From assembly GCF_031846305.1 (NCBI RefSeq), contig NZ_JAVRHY010000004.1, positions 186,001 through 250,000 on the forward strand: DNA of 64,000 nt. Reading direction: 5' to 3'. Shown here piece after piece: positions 26,120 to 35,119 of the stretch. Position numbers and translations under genes: made by a program. The notes beneath the pieces were generated by a model that did no database searches, was not told where the DNA came from, and saw only the letters and a list, made by a program, of their open reading frames with translations. Position 1 is the first letter of the stretch, and each line of letters opens with the position of its first letter. This stretch comes from Spectribacter acetivorans (GTDB lineage: Bacteria > Pseudomonadota > Gammaproteobacteria > Nevskiales > Salinisphaeraceae).

Positions 26120-27364
26120 CTAAAAATTTCCCTGGAACCACGCCTTCATGCGTGACCAGGCCTGTTGAAAGCCCTGATTGCCGAAATGACCGCCACTCAG
26201 GGGCTGATACCCCGTGACGGGCTTCGTACCGAACTGCAGCAGCCCCACGCCGGTGGCGTGGATGGGGTTCCTGACCACGTCGGTCAGCCCCTTGACCCGC
26301 TGCGGCACCCCCAATCGAACCGGCATGTGGAAGACCTCCTCGGCAAGGTCCACCAGGCCCTCCATCTTTGCGGAGCCGCCGGTTATCACCACCCCGCCGG
26401 CGATCACGTCGTCGTAACCGCTGCGGGTGAGTTCCTTGTGAATGAGCATGAACAGCTCTTCGTAACGAGGCTTGATTACCTCGGCCAGCGTGTAGCGCGA
26501 CAGCCGCCGCGGCGGGCGTTCGCCCACGCTGGGCACTTCGATGGCGTCGTCTTCCTCGATCAGTTCGGGTAGCGCACAGCCGTAGCGAATCTTGATCCCC
26601 TCGGCGTGCTGCGTCGGGGTGCGCAGGGCCACCGCGATGTCGTTGGTGACTTGGTCGCCGGCGATCGGAATCACTGCCGTGTGACGGATCGCACCGTTGA
26701 CGAACACCGCGATGTCGGAGGTGCCGCCGCCGATGTCCACCATGCAGACGCCCAGATCCTTTTCATCGTCGTTGAGCACCGCCTCGGCCGAGGCAAGCTG
26801 TTCCAGTGACAGCTTCGACACTTCCAGCCCGCAGCGGGCCACGCATTTCTGGATGTTCTGCGCCGAGGTCACCGCCCCGGTGACCATGTGGACCTTGACC
26901 TCCAGGCGCACGCCGGACATGCCCACCGGCTCCTGGATGCCCTCGTTGTCATCCACCGCAAATTCCTGGGGCAGCATGTGCAGGATCTTCTGGTCGGCCG
27001 GAATGGCCACCGCGCAGGCGGCGTCGATAACGCGCTCGATGTCGGCCTCGGTGACCTCCTTGCTGCGTACCGCCACGATGCCGTGGGAGTTGATCGACTT
27101 CACGTGGGCGCCGGAGATGCCGCAGTGCACGGACTGGATCCGGCAGCCGGCCATCAATTCGGCTTCTTCCACCGCGCGGCGAATCGACTGGGTGGTGGCC
27201 TCGATGTTGACCACCATGCCCTTCTTCATGCCCTTGGACGGCTGGCTGCCCATGCCGATCAATTCGAGTTCACCGTGCTCGTCGTACTCCGCGACGATGC
27301 AGGCAACCTTCGAGGTGCCGATATCCAGCCCGACGACGAGATTCTTCTCAGGCCGCTTGCTCAT
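26120..27364 (-). CDS. ftsA: Cell division protein FtsA
   Basis: A 414-residue actin-like ATPase that tethers FtsZ to the membrane and recruits later divisome proteins. NLVVGLDIGTSKVACIV is the phosphate-1 motif, and MVDIGGGTSDIAVF the second phosphate loop. The C-terminal amphipathic helix QQAWSRMKAWFQGNF is the membrane anchor. I chose the ATG at 27364, which overlaps the end of ftsQ by 17 bases; a longer frame would extend far into ftsQ. Confidence 0.98.
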   Translation of the reverse strand: MSKRPEKNLVVGLDIGTSKVACIVAEYDEHGELELIGMGSQPSKGMKKGMVVNIEATTQSIRRAVEEAELMAGCRIQSVHCGISGAHVKSINSHGIVAVRSKEVTEADIERVIDAACAVAIPADQKILHMLPQEFAVDDNEGIQEPVGMSGVRLEVKVHMVTGAVTSAQNIQKCVARCGLEVSKLSLEQLASAEAVLNDDEKDLGVCMVDIGGGTSDIAVFVNGAIRHTAVIPIAGDQVTNDIAVALRTPTQHAEGIKIRYGCALPELIEEDDAIEVPSVGERPPRRLSRYTLAEVIKPRYEELFMLIHKELTRSGYDDVIAGGVVITGGSAKMEGLVDLAEEVFHMPVRLGVPQRVKGLTDVVRNPIHATGVGLLQFGTKPVTGYQPLSGGHFGNQGFQQAWSRMKAWFQGNF

Positions 27365-28094
27365 TATCTGTCTCGCTGTCATTGGCCGGGGCGGCGCGAT
27401 TGCCGCCCACGGCAAAACCATCCGCGTAACGCAGATCCACATAACCGGCGGTTTCCAGCGCGGCGCCCAGGGCGCTCGGCGCATGCCGGGCAAACCGGGT
27501 CAGCCGGTCCCGGACCGCATCCCGGCCCAGGCGCAGTTCCAGGCCGTTGGCCAGCCACGCGGTCCAGCCGCCACGGCGATCCAGCGCCAGCCGGCCGATG
27601 CGCATGTCGGTGCCAGCCAGAATCGCCTGCAGTGCAGGCAGTTCGGCCAGCAACTCGCGGGCGCTGCCGTCCGGCCCGTGCACGATCGGCAGACCGGCCG
27701 GCACCTGATCCGCCGGCAACTCGAACCGCTGCCCCTCGGCATCGATCAGCTGGTCTTCGCCCCAGCGGGCGACGGGCCGGTACTCGGCCACCCGCACCAC
27801 CACGCTGTCCGGCCAGCGCCGGTGGACCGTGACCTCGGCGATCCAGGGCAATGCCCGGATGGCATCGCCCAGCGCCGCCGCATCCAGCTCGTAGAAACCG
27901 CGGGTCATGTAGGGCGCCGCGGCGTCCACCAGCGCGGCATCCGTGGTGTGCGCCAGATCACCCACCACGATCATGCGGTGCGCCTGGCGCTGATCGGGCG
28001 TCAGACCCTGCCAGGTACAGGCCGCGATCGCGGCGCTCGTCGCCAGCATCACCAGCGGCGTGAGCAGGCGCTTGCGTTCAGTTCGCATCGTCAT
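27348..28094 (-). CDS. ftsQ: Cell division protein FtsQ
   Basis: A 248-residue bitopic membrane protein linking early and late divisome components through FtsB and FtsL. A short cytoplasmic start, a transmembrane segment (about 10-27), a POTRA domain (about 40-110, MIVVGDLAHTTDAALVDA and WIAEVTVHRRWPDSVVVRVAEYRPVARW) and the beta domain follow. Starts at 28094 or 28088 are both possible. It overlaps ddlB by up to 17 bases and ftsA by 17, suggesting translational coupling. Confidence 0.95.
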   Translation of the reverse strand: MTMRTERKRLLTPLVMLATSAAIAACTWQGLTPDQRQAHRMIVVGDLAHTTDAALVDAAAPYMTRGFYELDAAALGDAIRALPWIAEVTVHRRWPDSVVVRVAEYRPVARWGEDQLIDAEGQRFELPADQVPAGLPIVHGPDGSARELLAELPALQAILAGTDMRIGRLALDRRGGWTAWLANGLELRLGRDAVRDRLTRFARHAPSALGAALETAGYVDLRYADGFAVGGNRAAPANDSETDNEQAA

Positions 28095-29007
28095 GCTCCT
28101 CCAGGCTCAGGGCCAGAATGCGTTCCACCAGACTTTCGAAATCGATGCCGGCGGCCGCCGCACTCATCGGCACCAGGCTGTGCGAGGTCATGCCGGGCAC
28201 CGTGTTGATCTCCAGAAACCAGGGCTGGCCGTCGTCATCCAGCATGAAATCGACGCGGCCCCAGCCACGGGCACCGGTGGCACGGAAGGCGTCCAGACAC
28301 AGGGCGGCCAGGCGCTGTTCCTCATCCGGGGCCAGGCCGCAGGGGCAGTGGTAATGGGTGGTATCGGCCTCGTACTTGGCGTGGAAGTCGTAGAACGCGC
28401 CCGCCGATTCGATCCGCAGCAGCGGCAACACCCGGTCGCCAAGCACGGCGGCGGTGTATTCGCCGCCGTCCACGAAGCGTTCCGCCAGCACCGATTCGCC
28501 ATAGCGGGACGCCGCCTGCCAGGCGGCATGCAGCTGATCCGGCGCGTCCACCCGGGACATGCCGATGCTCGATCCCTCGGTGGCCGGTTTGACGAAGATG
28601 GGCAGGCCGATATCGGCAATCAGCGTGTCGGCGTCGGTATCCGAGCTCAGCAGACGGTGGGCGGGCGTCGGGATACCACTCGCCGCCCACAACGCCTTGC
28701 AGCGGGCCTTGTCCATGGCCAGGGCCGAGGCAAGCACGCCGCTGCCGGTATAGGGCAGCCCCTGCACTTCGAGCACCGCCTGGGCGATACCGTCTTCCCC
28801 GCCGGTGCCGTGAAGGGCAATCCAGGCACAGTTGAAACCTTCATCGGCCAGATGCAGCAGCCGGGCCCGGTCCACGTCCACCCCGTGGGCATCGATACCA
28901 CGCGCCTGCAGCGCGGCCAGCACGGCCCGGCCGGACTGCAGGGAAATCTCCCGCTCGGCGGACCAGCCCCCCATCAGCACCGCCACCTTGCCGAACCGGC
29001 CGCTCAT
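28078..29007 (-). CDS. ddlB: D-alanine--D-alanine ligase
   Basis: A 309-residue ATP-grasp enzyme that makes the D-Ala-D-Ala dipeptide for MurF. The N-terminal VAVLMGGWSAEREISLQSG, the grasp loop EGSSIGMSRV and the catalytic end DFMLDDDGQPWFLEINTVPGM are typical. The ATG overlaps the murC stop by four bases. Its place between murC and ftsQ is the standard ddlB position. Confidence 0.98.
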   Translation of the reverse strand: MSGRFGKVAVLMGGWSAEREISLQSGRAVLAALQARGIDAHGVDVDRARLLHLADEGFNCAWIALHGTGGEDGIAQAVLEVQGLPYTGSGVLASALAMDKARCKALWAASGIPTPAHRLLSSDTDADTLIADIGLPIFVKPATEGSSIGMSRVDAPDQLHAAWQAASRYGESVLAERFVDGGEYTAAVLGDRVLPLLRIESAGAFYDFHAKYEADTTHYHCPCGLAPDEEQRLAALCLDAFRATGARGWGRVDFMLDDDGQPWFLEINTVPGMTSHSLVPMSAAAAGIDFESLVERILALSLEEHDDAN

Positions 29008-30449
29008 GGTGCGTCTCCGATACGGTGGCTGGCCGCCATCCCGGCGGCCACGGCGCCGATGTCGCCGGCACCCAGGGTCAGAATCACGTCGTTATCGGCG
29101 ACCACCCCGGTCAGCACGTCGGGCAGATCGTGCACATCGGCCACGAATACCGGGTTGACCCGCCCACGGGCCCGCACGCCGCGTGCCAGCGCCCGGCCGT
29201 CGGCGTCGGCAATCCGCGCCTCACCGGCGGGATAGACGTCGCACAGCACCAGCACATCCAGGCCGGCCAGCACTTCGCAGAAATCCTCGAACAGATCCCG
29301 CGTACGGGTGAACCGATGCGGCTGAAACACCACCACCAACCGGCGCTCCGGCCAGGCGGCGCGTACGGCCTGAAGAATGCTGCTCAGCTCGCGGGGGTGG
29401 TGGCCGTAATCGTCGACCAGCAGGCAGCGCTGGCCGGTCAGCGCAATTTCGCCCAGCACCTCGCAGCGGCGACCGATGCCGGCGAAACCGGACAGCGCGC
29501 GCTGGATCGCGCTCATGTCCACACCCAGCTCGCGGGCCACCGCGGCGGCTGCCAGGGCGTTGAGCACGTTGTGGCGACCGGGCAGGTTCAGATGCACCGG
29601 CCAGCTTTCCTCACGATCGCGCACGCGCAGATCGAAACGGGTACCCGGGCCCTCGGTCACCAGATTGTCGGCCCGCAGATCCGCTTCCTGATCGATGCCG
29701 TAGGTCAGCACCGGCCGGCCGACCCGCGGCAGCATCTCGCGAACCACCGGATCGTCGACGCAGACCACTGCCAGCCCGTAGAACGGCAGATGGTGGATGA
29801 ACTCCACGAAGGTATCGATCAGCTTGGCGAAATCGCCCTCGTAGGCTTCCAGGTGATCGGCGTCGATATTGGTCACCACCGCCAGCATCGGGGTCAGGAA
29901 CAGGAACGAGGCATCCGACTCGTCCGCCTCGGCCACGATGTAGGGGCTTTCTCCCAGTCGGGCATTGGTGCCCGCGCCCAGCACCTTGCCGCCCACGATG
30001 AAGGTCGGATCGAGCCCGCCCTCGGCCAGCACCGACGCCACCAGACTGGTGGTGGTGGTCTTGCCGTGGGTACCGGCCACTGCGATGCCGTAGCGGAACC
30101 GCATCAGCTCGGCGAGCATCTCGGCCCGCGGCACTACCGGAATCAACCGGTCGCGGGCTGCGACAACCTCCGGGTTGTCCGCCGACACCGCGGACGAGGT
30201 CACCACCACATCGGCGCCGGCCGCGTTGGCGGCATCATGGCCGATGCGGATGGCGGCTCCCCGCTCGGTCAGCCGCCGGGTGGCGGCGCCTTCGCGAATG
30301 TCGCTGCCCGACACCGTGTAACCGAGATTGAGCAGCACCTCGGCGATGCCGGCCATGCCCACGCCGCCGATGCCGACGAAATGCACCGTCTGCACCCGGC
30401 GCATGGGCCGTTCACTCAGCGGCTGGAAGGTGGTGGGGGCTGCGTTCAT
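29004..30449 (-). CDS. murC: UDP-N-acetylmuramate--L-alanine ligase
   Basis: A 481-residue cytoplasmic ligase adding L-alanine to UDP-MurNAc. The N-terminal Rossmann motif is VHFVGIGGVGMAGIAEVLL, the P-loop VAGTHGKTTTTS, and DDYGHHPRELSSIL lies in the C-terminal domain. The length matches E. coli (491). It overlaps murG and ddlB by four bases each, so the three are probably translationally coupled. Confidence 0.98.
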   Translation of the reverse strand: MNAAPTTFQPLSERPMRRVQTVHFVGIGGVGMAGIAEVLLNLGYTVSGSDIREGAATRRLTERGAAIRIGHDAANAAGADVVVTSSAVSADNPEVVAARDRLIPVVPRAEMLAELMRFRYGIAVAGTHGKTTTTSLVASVLAEGGLDPTFIVGGKVLGAGTNARLGESPYIVAEADESDASFLFLTPMLAVVTNIDADHLEAYEGDFAKLIDTFVEFIHHLPFYGLAVVCVDDPVVREMLPRVGRPVLTYGIDQEADLRADNLVTEGPGTRFDLRVRDREESWPVHLNLPGRHNVLNALAAAAVARELGVDMSAIQRALSGFAGIGRRCEVLGEIALTGQRCLLVDDYGHHPRELSSILQAVRAAWPERRLVVVFQPHRFTRTRDLFEDFCEVLAGLDVLVLCDVYPAGEARIADADGRALARGVRARGRVNPVFVADVHDLPDVLTGVVADNDVILTLGAGDIGAVAAGMAASHRIGDAP

Positions 30450-31522
30450 CGCCGCACCTCCGCCAGGGACAGACAGGCGGCCGTGATGTCAGCGGTGGCA
30501 TCGGGCCAGGCCGCGGCATGCGCCGCCTCGGCCATCGCCAGCAGACGGGGCCGGTCGCCGATCAGCTCGCCCAGCAGCTGCGCCAACCGGGCAGGATCGA
30601 GGTCCCGCTGCTGCACCAGCACCGCGGCATCACGCCGGGTCAGATAGGTGCCGTTCACGGTCTGGTGATCGTCGACCGCATGGGGATAGGGAATCAGAAT
30701 GGCGCCCAGACCGGCCGCGGCCAGTTCAGCTACCGTGAGCGCACCGGCGCGGCAGATCACCAGATCCGCCCAGGCATAGGCCTCGGCCATGTCCTCGATG
30801 AACGGACTGACCTCCGCCGCCACCGCGTGCTCGGCGTAGGCCGCCTGCGCCCGGTCGACCGTACGACCCGCCTGATGCCGCACCACCGGACGCTGGTCGG
30901 CCGGCAGCCGGGCCAGCGCCGCCGGCAGCATTTCGTTAATTGCCAGGGCCCCGCCGCTGCCGCCGAGCGCCAGCAGGCGAACCGCCCCGCTGCGCTGACC
31001 AAAACGCTGCGCCGGTGCCGGCAGCGCGAGGATGTCGCCGCGCACCGGATTGCCCACGACGCGGGCACCGGGCAACGCGCCGGGGAAGGCCTGCAGACGG
31101 GTCCGCGCCAATCGCGCAAGCACGCGATTGGTCAACCCGGCCGCGGCGTTCTGTTCATGCACCAGTAGCGGCCGGCGCAGCAGCCAGGCGGCCAACCCAC
31201 CGGGGCCGGACACGAAACCGCCCATACCGACCACCAGTTGCGGCGCCACCCGGCGCACCAGCTGCAGGGCCTGCCACACGGCCCGCATCAGCTGCCACGG
31301 CGCGCCCAGCCAGGTGCGCCATCCCTTGCCGCGCAATCCGGACACGCCGATCCACTCCATCCGATACCCGGCGGCCGGCACCACCCGCGACTCCAGCCCC
31401 GCCCGGGTGCCCATCCACACCACCTCGGCACCGCGCTCGCGCAGGGCATCGGCCACGGCCAGTGCGGGGAATACATGTCCCCCGGTGCCACCGGCCATCA
31501 TCAGAACCCGCGGCCCGTTCAT
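30446..31522 (-). CDS. murG: Undecaprenyl-PP-MurNAc-pentapeptide GlcNAc transferase
   Basis: A 358-residue GT28 glycosyltransferase that converts lipid I to lipid II on the cytoplasmic membrane face. The glycine-rich loop AGGTGGHVFPALA and the second-domain GGSGGALAIN and RAGALTVAELAAAGLGAILIP bind acceptor and UDP-GlcNAc. I chose the ATG at 31522, which overlaps ftsW by four bases; the frame is open further upstream but that stretch is ftsW. It overlaps murC by four bases. Confidence 0.98.
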   Translation of the reverse strand: MNGPRVLMMAGGTGGHVFPALAVADALRERGAEVVWMGTRAGLESRVVPAAGYRMEWIGVSGLRGKGWRTWLGAPWQLMRAVWQALQLVRRVAPQLVVGMGGFVSGPGGLAAWLLRRPLLVHEQNAAAGLTNRVLARLARTRLQAFPGALPGARVVGNPVRGDILALPAPAQRFGQRSGAVRLLALGGSGGALAINEMLPAALARLPADQRPVVRHQAGRTVDRAQAAYAEHAVAAEVSPFIEDMAEAYAWADLVICRAGALTVAELAAAGLGAILIPYPHAVDDHQTVNGTYLTRRDAAVLVQQRDLDPARLAQLLGELIGDRPRLLAMAEAAHAAAWPDATADITAACLSLAEVRR

Positions 31523-32673
31523 CGCGCTGCCGCCCGGCCGGCGGCGCCGGCCTCCAGGTCCACTCTCAGCAGCAGGGCCACCAGCACGCACATCACGACC
31601 AGGCTGGAGCCGCCATAGCTCATCAACGGCAGCGTCAGGCCCTTGGTGGGCAGCATGCCCATGTTCACCGCAATATTGATGAACGCCTGCAGGACCATCC
31701 AGCTGGACAGCGCAAAGGCCAGGAACGCCCCGAACAGCATGCCCGCGTCCATTGCCCGCCGGCCGATCGCGAACGCCCGCCACACGAACAGCGTGAACAG
31801 CGCGATCACTGCCAGCGACCCGATCAGCCCGAACTCCTCGGCGAGGATGGCGAACAGGAAATCGGTATGGGTCTCGGGCAGGTACAACAGCTTCTGGACG
31901 CTGTTGCCAAGCCCCACGCCGACCACCTCGCCCCGACCAATGGCAATCAGCGACTGGGTCAGCTGAAAACCGCTGGCATAGGGGTGTGCCCAGGGGTCGG
32001 TAAAACTGATCAGCCGCGCCACCCGGTAGGGCGACGACAGCGCCGCCATCACCAGCAGCCCCCCGGCCGTTCCGGCCAGAACCAGCAGATGCGACAGCCG
32101 GGCGCCGGCCAGAAACATCAGGATGCCGGTCACCGCGAATAGCACCGCGCAGGCGCCGTAATCCGGTTCGATCAATAGCAGCAGGCAGGCCAGCCCGATC
32201 GGCAGCACCGGCCGCAGGAGGCCGGCGAAACTGGTGCGCAGCTCCACCTGCTGCCGCACGGCATAACCGGCCAGGTACAGCAGCAGGCCCAGCCTTGCCG
32301 GCTCGGATACCTGGACCGACACCACGCCCAGATCGATCCAGCGACGGGCACCGTTGACCTCGTGGCCGATCCCCGGAATCAGCACCAGCAGAAGCATCCC
32401 CATGGACACCGCCAGCAGATTGAAACTGTTGGCCTGCCAGATACGCAGCGGCACATGCAGAACCACGAACCCCAGACCCAGGCCGATCAGCGCGTACACC
32501 GCCTGGCGGTAGAAGAAATGCAGCGGTTCATCCGCCAGCCGGTCGGCCACCGCCACCGAGGCCGAGCCCACCATCACCAGACCCAGACCCAGCAGCAACG
32601 CGACCGTGGTGGCGAACCAGGCATCCACCGAACCGGCCGGCAGCCGCCATGCGACGTTCGGGCGCAGATTCAT
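31519..32673 (-). CDS. ftsW: Septal peptidoglycan polymerase FtsW
   Basis: A 384-residue SEDS-family polytopic membrane protein that polymerises glycan strands at the septum together with FtsI. About ten hydrophobic helices are present, and the SEDS signatures NGARRWIDLG, ETHTDFLFAILAEEFG and the C-terminal LPLMSYGGSSL are intact. The ATG at 32673 overlaps murD by four bases; upstream in-frame sequence belongs to murD. Confidence 0.97.
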   Translation of the reverse strand: MNLRPNVAWRLPAGSVDAWFATTVALLLGLGLVMVGSASVAVADRLADEPLHFFYRQAVYALIGLGLGFVVLHVPLRIWQANSFNLLAVSMGMLLLVLIPGIGHEVNGARRWIDLGVVSVQVSEPARLGLLLYLAGYAVRQQVELRTSFAGLLRPVLPIGLACLLLLIEPDYGACAVLFAVTGILMFLAGARLSHLLVLAGTAGGLLVMAALSSPYRVARLISFTDPWAHPYASGFQLTQSLIAIGRGEVVGVGLGNSVQKLLYLPETHTDFLFAILAEEFGLIGSLAVIALFTLFVWRAFAIGRRAMDAGMLFGAFLAFALSSWMVLQAFINIAVNMGMLPTKGLTLPLMSYGGSSLVVMCVLVALLLRVDLEAGAAGRAAAR

Positions 32674-34040
32674 GCCGCCAGCCTCCGCACGCCGGCCATG
32701 AAGCGCTCGCCGCGGTCCTCGTAGCCCCGGAACTGGTCGAAGCTGGCGCAACCGGGCGACAGCAGGACCGTGTCCCCCGGCTCGGCCACGCCGGCGGCAC
32801 GATCGATCGCCTCATCCAGCCCCGGCACCTGCTCGATCGCCACGTGGTCGCGCAGCGCGTCGGCAATACGCGCTGCATCGACACCGAACAGGATCGCCAA
32901 CCGGCCCTTGCGCGACATCACCGGCCCCACCGGCGTGAAATCCCCGCCCTTGGCCTGGCCGCCGGCCAGCAGCAGAATCGGGCCCGGCAGGCCGTCCAGC
33001 GAGGCCAGCATGGCGCCCACATTGGTGCCCTTGGAGTCGTTGACCCAGTCCACCCCGTTAACCGAGGCCACGAACTGGCAGCGGTGCGGCAGCCCGGGAA
33101 ATCGTTGCAGGGCCTCGCGCATGGCAGCGTCGGGCAATCCGACCGCCTCGCCCAGCGCCAGCGCGGCCAGGGCGTTGCACAGGTTGTGGCGGCCGCGCAG
33201 CGGCAGGTCGGCCGCGGCCAGGAACGCCTGATCCCCGCGGCAGATGATCGGCGCTGCGGCCGGTCCGTCCAGATGCCAGTCACCGGCCCGGTCACCGATC
33301 ACCACGCGCCGGCCCGACGTGGCCATGGCGGCAACCCGAGCATCGTCCCCGTTGACCACGGACACCGTCGCCCGCCGGAAGATGCGGGCCTTGATCCCCG
33401 CGTAGTCTTCAATGTCGGCATGCCGGTCCATGTGATCGGCGCTGACGTTGAGCACCGTCGCCGCGGCGGGCGCCAGGCTTTCAACCAGCGCCAGCTGGAA
33501 GCTCGACAGCTCCAGCACGAATAGTTCGGCGCCCTCGTCGAGCAGGTCCAGAGCGGGCCGGCCGAAATTGCCGCCGACGGCCACCTGCCGACCAGCCGCC
33601 TCGGCCATTTCCGCCACCAGCGCGGTGACCGTCGACTTGCCGTTGGAGCCGGTGATGGCGATCACAGACTGAACTCGGGCCTCGGGAGTCGCCGGCTGGA
33701 GCGCACGGGCGAACAACTCGATGTCGCCGATGATCGGAATACCGGCGGCCCGGACCTCATGCAGGAAAGGCTCGTCCAGCGACACGCCGGGACTGACCAC
33801 GACCTCGGCAAGCTGGTCCAGAGGCAGCGGCGACGCAAAGGCGCCGAAGCTGTTCGGGACGTCGGCCAGGCTCTCCAGATCCGGCGCCCTGGGCGGCTGC
33901 GAACGGCTGTCGGTCACCGCGAACGGCATGCCCGCTCGCAACAAATATCGCGCCACGGACAGTCCGGTGGCCCCCATGCCCACGATCAGACGCGCCCCAT
34001 TCGGCGTCCCGAGTTCCGAGTCCCGAGTCGCGCTACTCAT
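32670..34040 (-). CDS. murD: UDP-N-acetylmuramoyl-L-alanine--D-glutamate ligase
   Basis: A 456-residue Mur ligase adding D-glutamate. The N-terminal RLIVGMGATGLSVARYLLRAG, P-loop ITGSNGKSTVTAL, the HNLCNALAALA stretch and the C-terminal VLLSPGCASFDQF are family hallmarks. I selected the ATG at 34040, overlapping mraY by four bases, because the frame is open through mraY but only this part is MurD. The first residues, MSSATRDSELGTPN, are not conserved, so a slightly later start is possible. Confidence 0.97.
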   Translation of the reverse strand: MSSATRDSELGTPNGARLIVGMGATGLSVARYLLRAGMPFAVTDSRSQPPRAPDLESLADVPNSFGAFASPLPLDQLAEVVVSPGVSLDEPFLHEVRAAGIPIIGDIELFARALQPATPEARVQSVIAITGSNGKSTVTALVAEMAEAAGRQVAVGGNFGRPALDLLDEGAELFVLELSSFQLALVESLAPAAATVLNVSADHMDRHADIEDYAGIKARIFRRATVSVVNGDDARVAAMATSGRRVVIGDRAGDWHLDGPAAAPIICRGDQAFLAAADLPLRGRHNLCNALAALALGEAVGLPDAAMREALQRFPGLPHRCQFVASVNGVDWVNDSKGTNVGAMLASLDGLPGPILLLAGGQAKGGDFTPVGPVMSRKGRLAILFGVDAARIADALRDHVAIEQVPGLDEAIDRAAGVAEPGDTVLLSPGCASFDQFRGYEDRGERFMAGVRRLAA

Positions 34041-35119
34041 CGGATCTTCAACGTGGACAAACCGATCAGGACCAGCACCAGGGTGATGATCCAGAAGCGC
34101 ACGATGATCTTGGGCTCGGCCCAGCCCTTGAGTTCGAAGTGATGATGCAGCGGCGCCATGCGGAACATGCGCCGGCCGGTCAGCTTGAAACTGGCCACCT
34201 GCAGAATCACCGACACGGTTTCGGCGACAAAGATGCCACCCATCACCACCAGCACGATTTCCTGGCGCACGATAACGGCGACGATGCCCAGCGCGGCCCC
34301 CAGGGCCAGTGCGCCGACGTCGCCCATGAACACCTGCGCCGGATAGGTGTTGAACCACAGGAATCCGAGGCCCGCGCCACCGATGGCGGTGCAGAAGATG
34401 GCCAGTTCCCCGACCCCCTCGATGTAGTGGAAGCCCAGGTAATTCGAGAATTCGGTATGCCCGGTGACGTAAGCGAAGACACCCAGCGCCGAGGCCACCA
34501 TCACGCAGGGCATGATCGCCAGGCCATCGAGGCCGTCGGTCAGATTCACCGCGTTGCTTGACCCGACCACCACCAGGTAGGTCCACAGGATGTAGCCGGC
34601 TCCCAGCGGGATCGCCACATCCTTGAGCATGGGGATCAATACACTTGTCTCGGCCCCGGTTTCCGCGCCGGCATATACCCACAGCGCTGCCGCCAGCCCG
34701 ATCACGCTCTGCCAGCCGTACTTGGTCAACGCCGACAGGCCCCGGCTGTTTCCCACCTTGAGCTTGAGATAATCGTCGACGAAACCGACCGCCCCGAAAG
34801 CCGCGGTCACGAATATCGCCACCCACACCCACTGATTCGACAGATCGGCCCACAGCAGCGTGGCCACCAGCACCGCGAACAGGATCAGCGTGCCCCCCAT
34901 GGTCGGGGTGCCGGCCTTGATCAGGTGCGACTCGGGTCCGTCCTCGCGAATCTGCTGGCCGATCTGACGCACGGTCAGGTGGCGGATCATCCACGGGCCC
35001 GCGACAAAGCTGAACACCATGGCCGTCAGCACCCCGAGAATCCCGCGGAAGGTCAGGAACTGGAATACGCGGAAACCGCTGTAGTACTGCTCCAGAAATT
35101 CGGCCAGGTGCATCAGCAT
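34037..35119 (-). CDS. mraY: Phospho-MurNAc-pentapeptide translocase
   Basis: A 360-residue integral membrane enzyme that forms lipid I by moving phospho-MurNAc-pentapeptide onto undecaprenyl phosphate. The PNPT-family motifs PTMGGTLIL, GFVDDYLKLK (catalytic Asp pair), NAVNLTDGLDGLA and MAPLHHHFELKGW are all present. The length equals E. coli MraY. It overlaps murF by seven bases and murD by four. Confidence 0.99.
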   Translation of the reverse strand: MLMHLAEFLEQYYSGFRVFQFLTFRGILGVLTAMVFSFVAGPWMIRHLTVRQIGQQIREDGPESHLIKAGTPTMGGTLILFAVLVATLLWADLSNQWVWVAIFVTAAFGAVGFVDDYLKLKVGNSRGLSALTKYGWQSVIGLAAALWVYAGAETGAETSVLIPMLKDVAIPLGAGYILWTYLVVVGSSNAVNLTDGLDGLAIMPCVMVASALGVFAYVTGHTEFSNYLGFHYIEGVGELAIFCTAIGGAGLGFLWFNTYPAQVFMGDVGALALGAALGIVAVIVRQEIVLVVMGGIFVAETVSVILQVASFKLTGRRMFRMAPLHHHFELKGWAEPKIIVRFWIITLVLVLIGLSTLKIR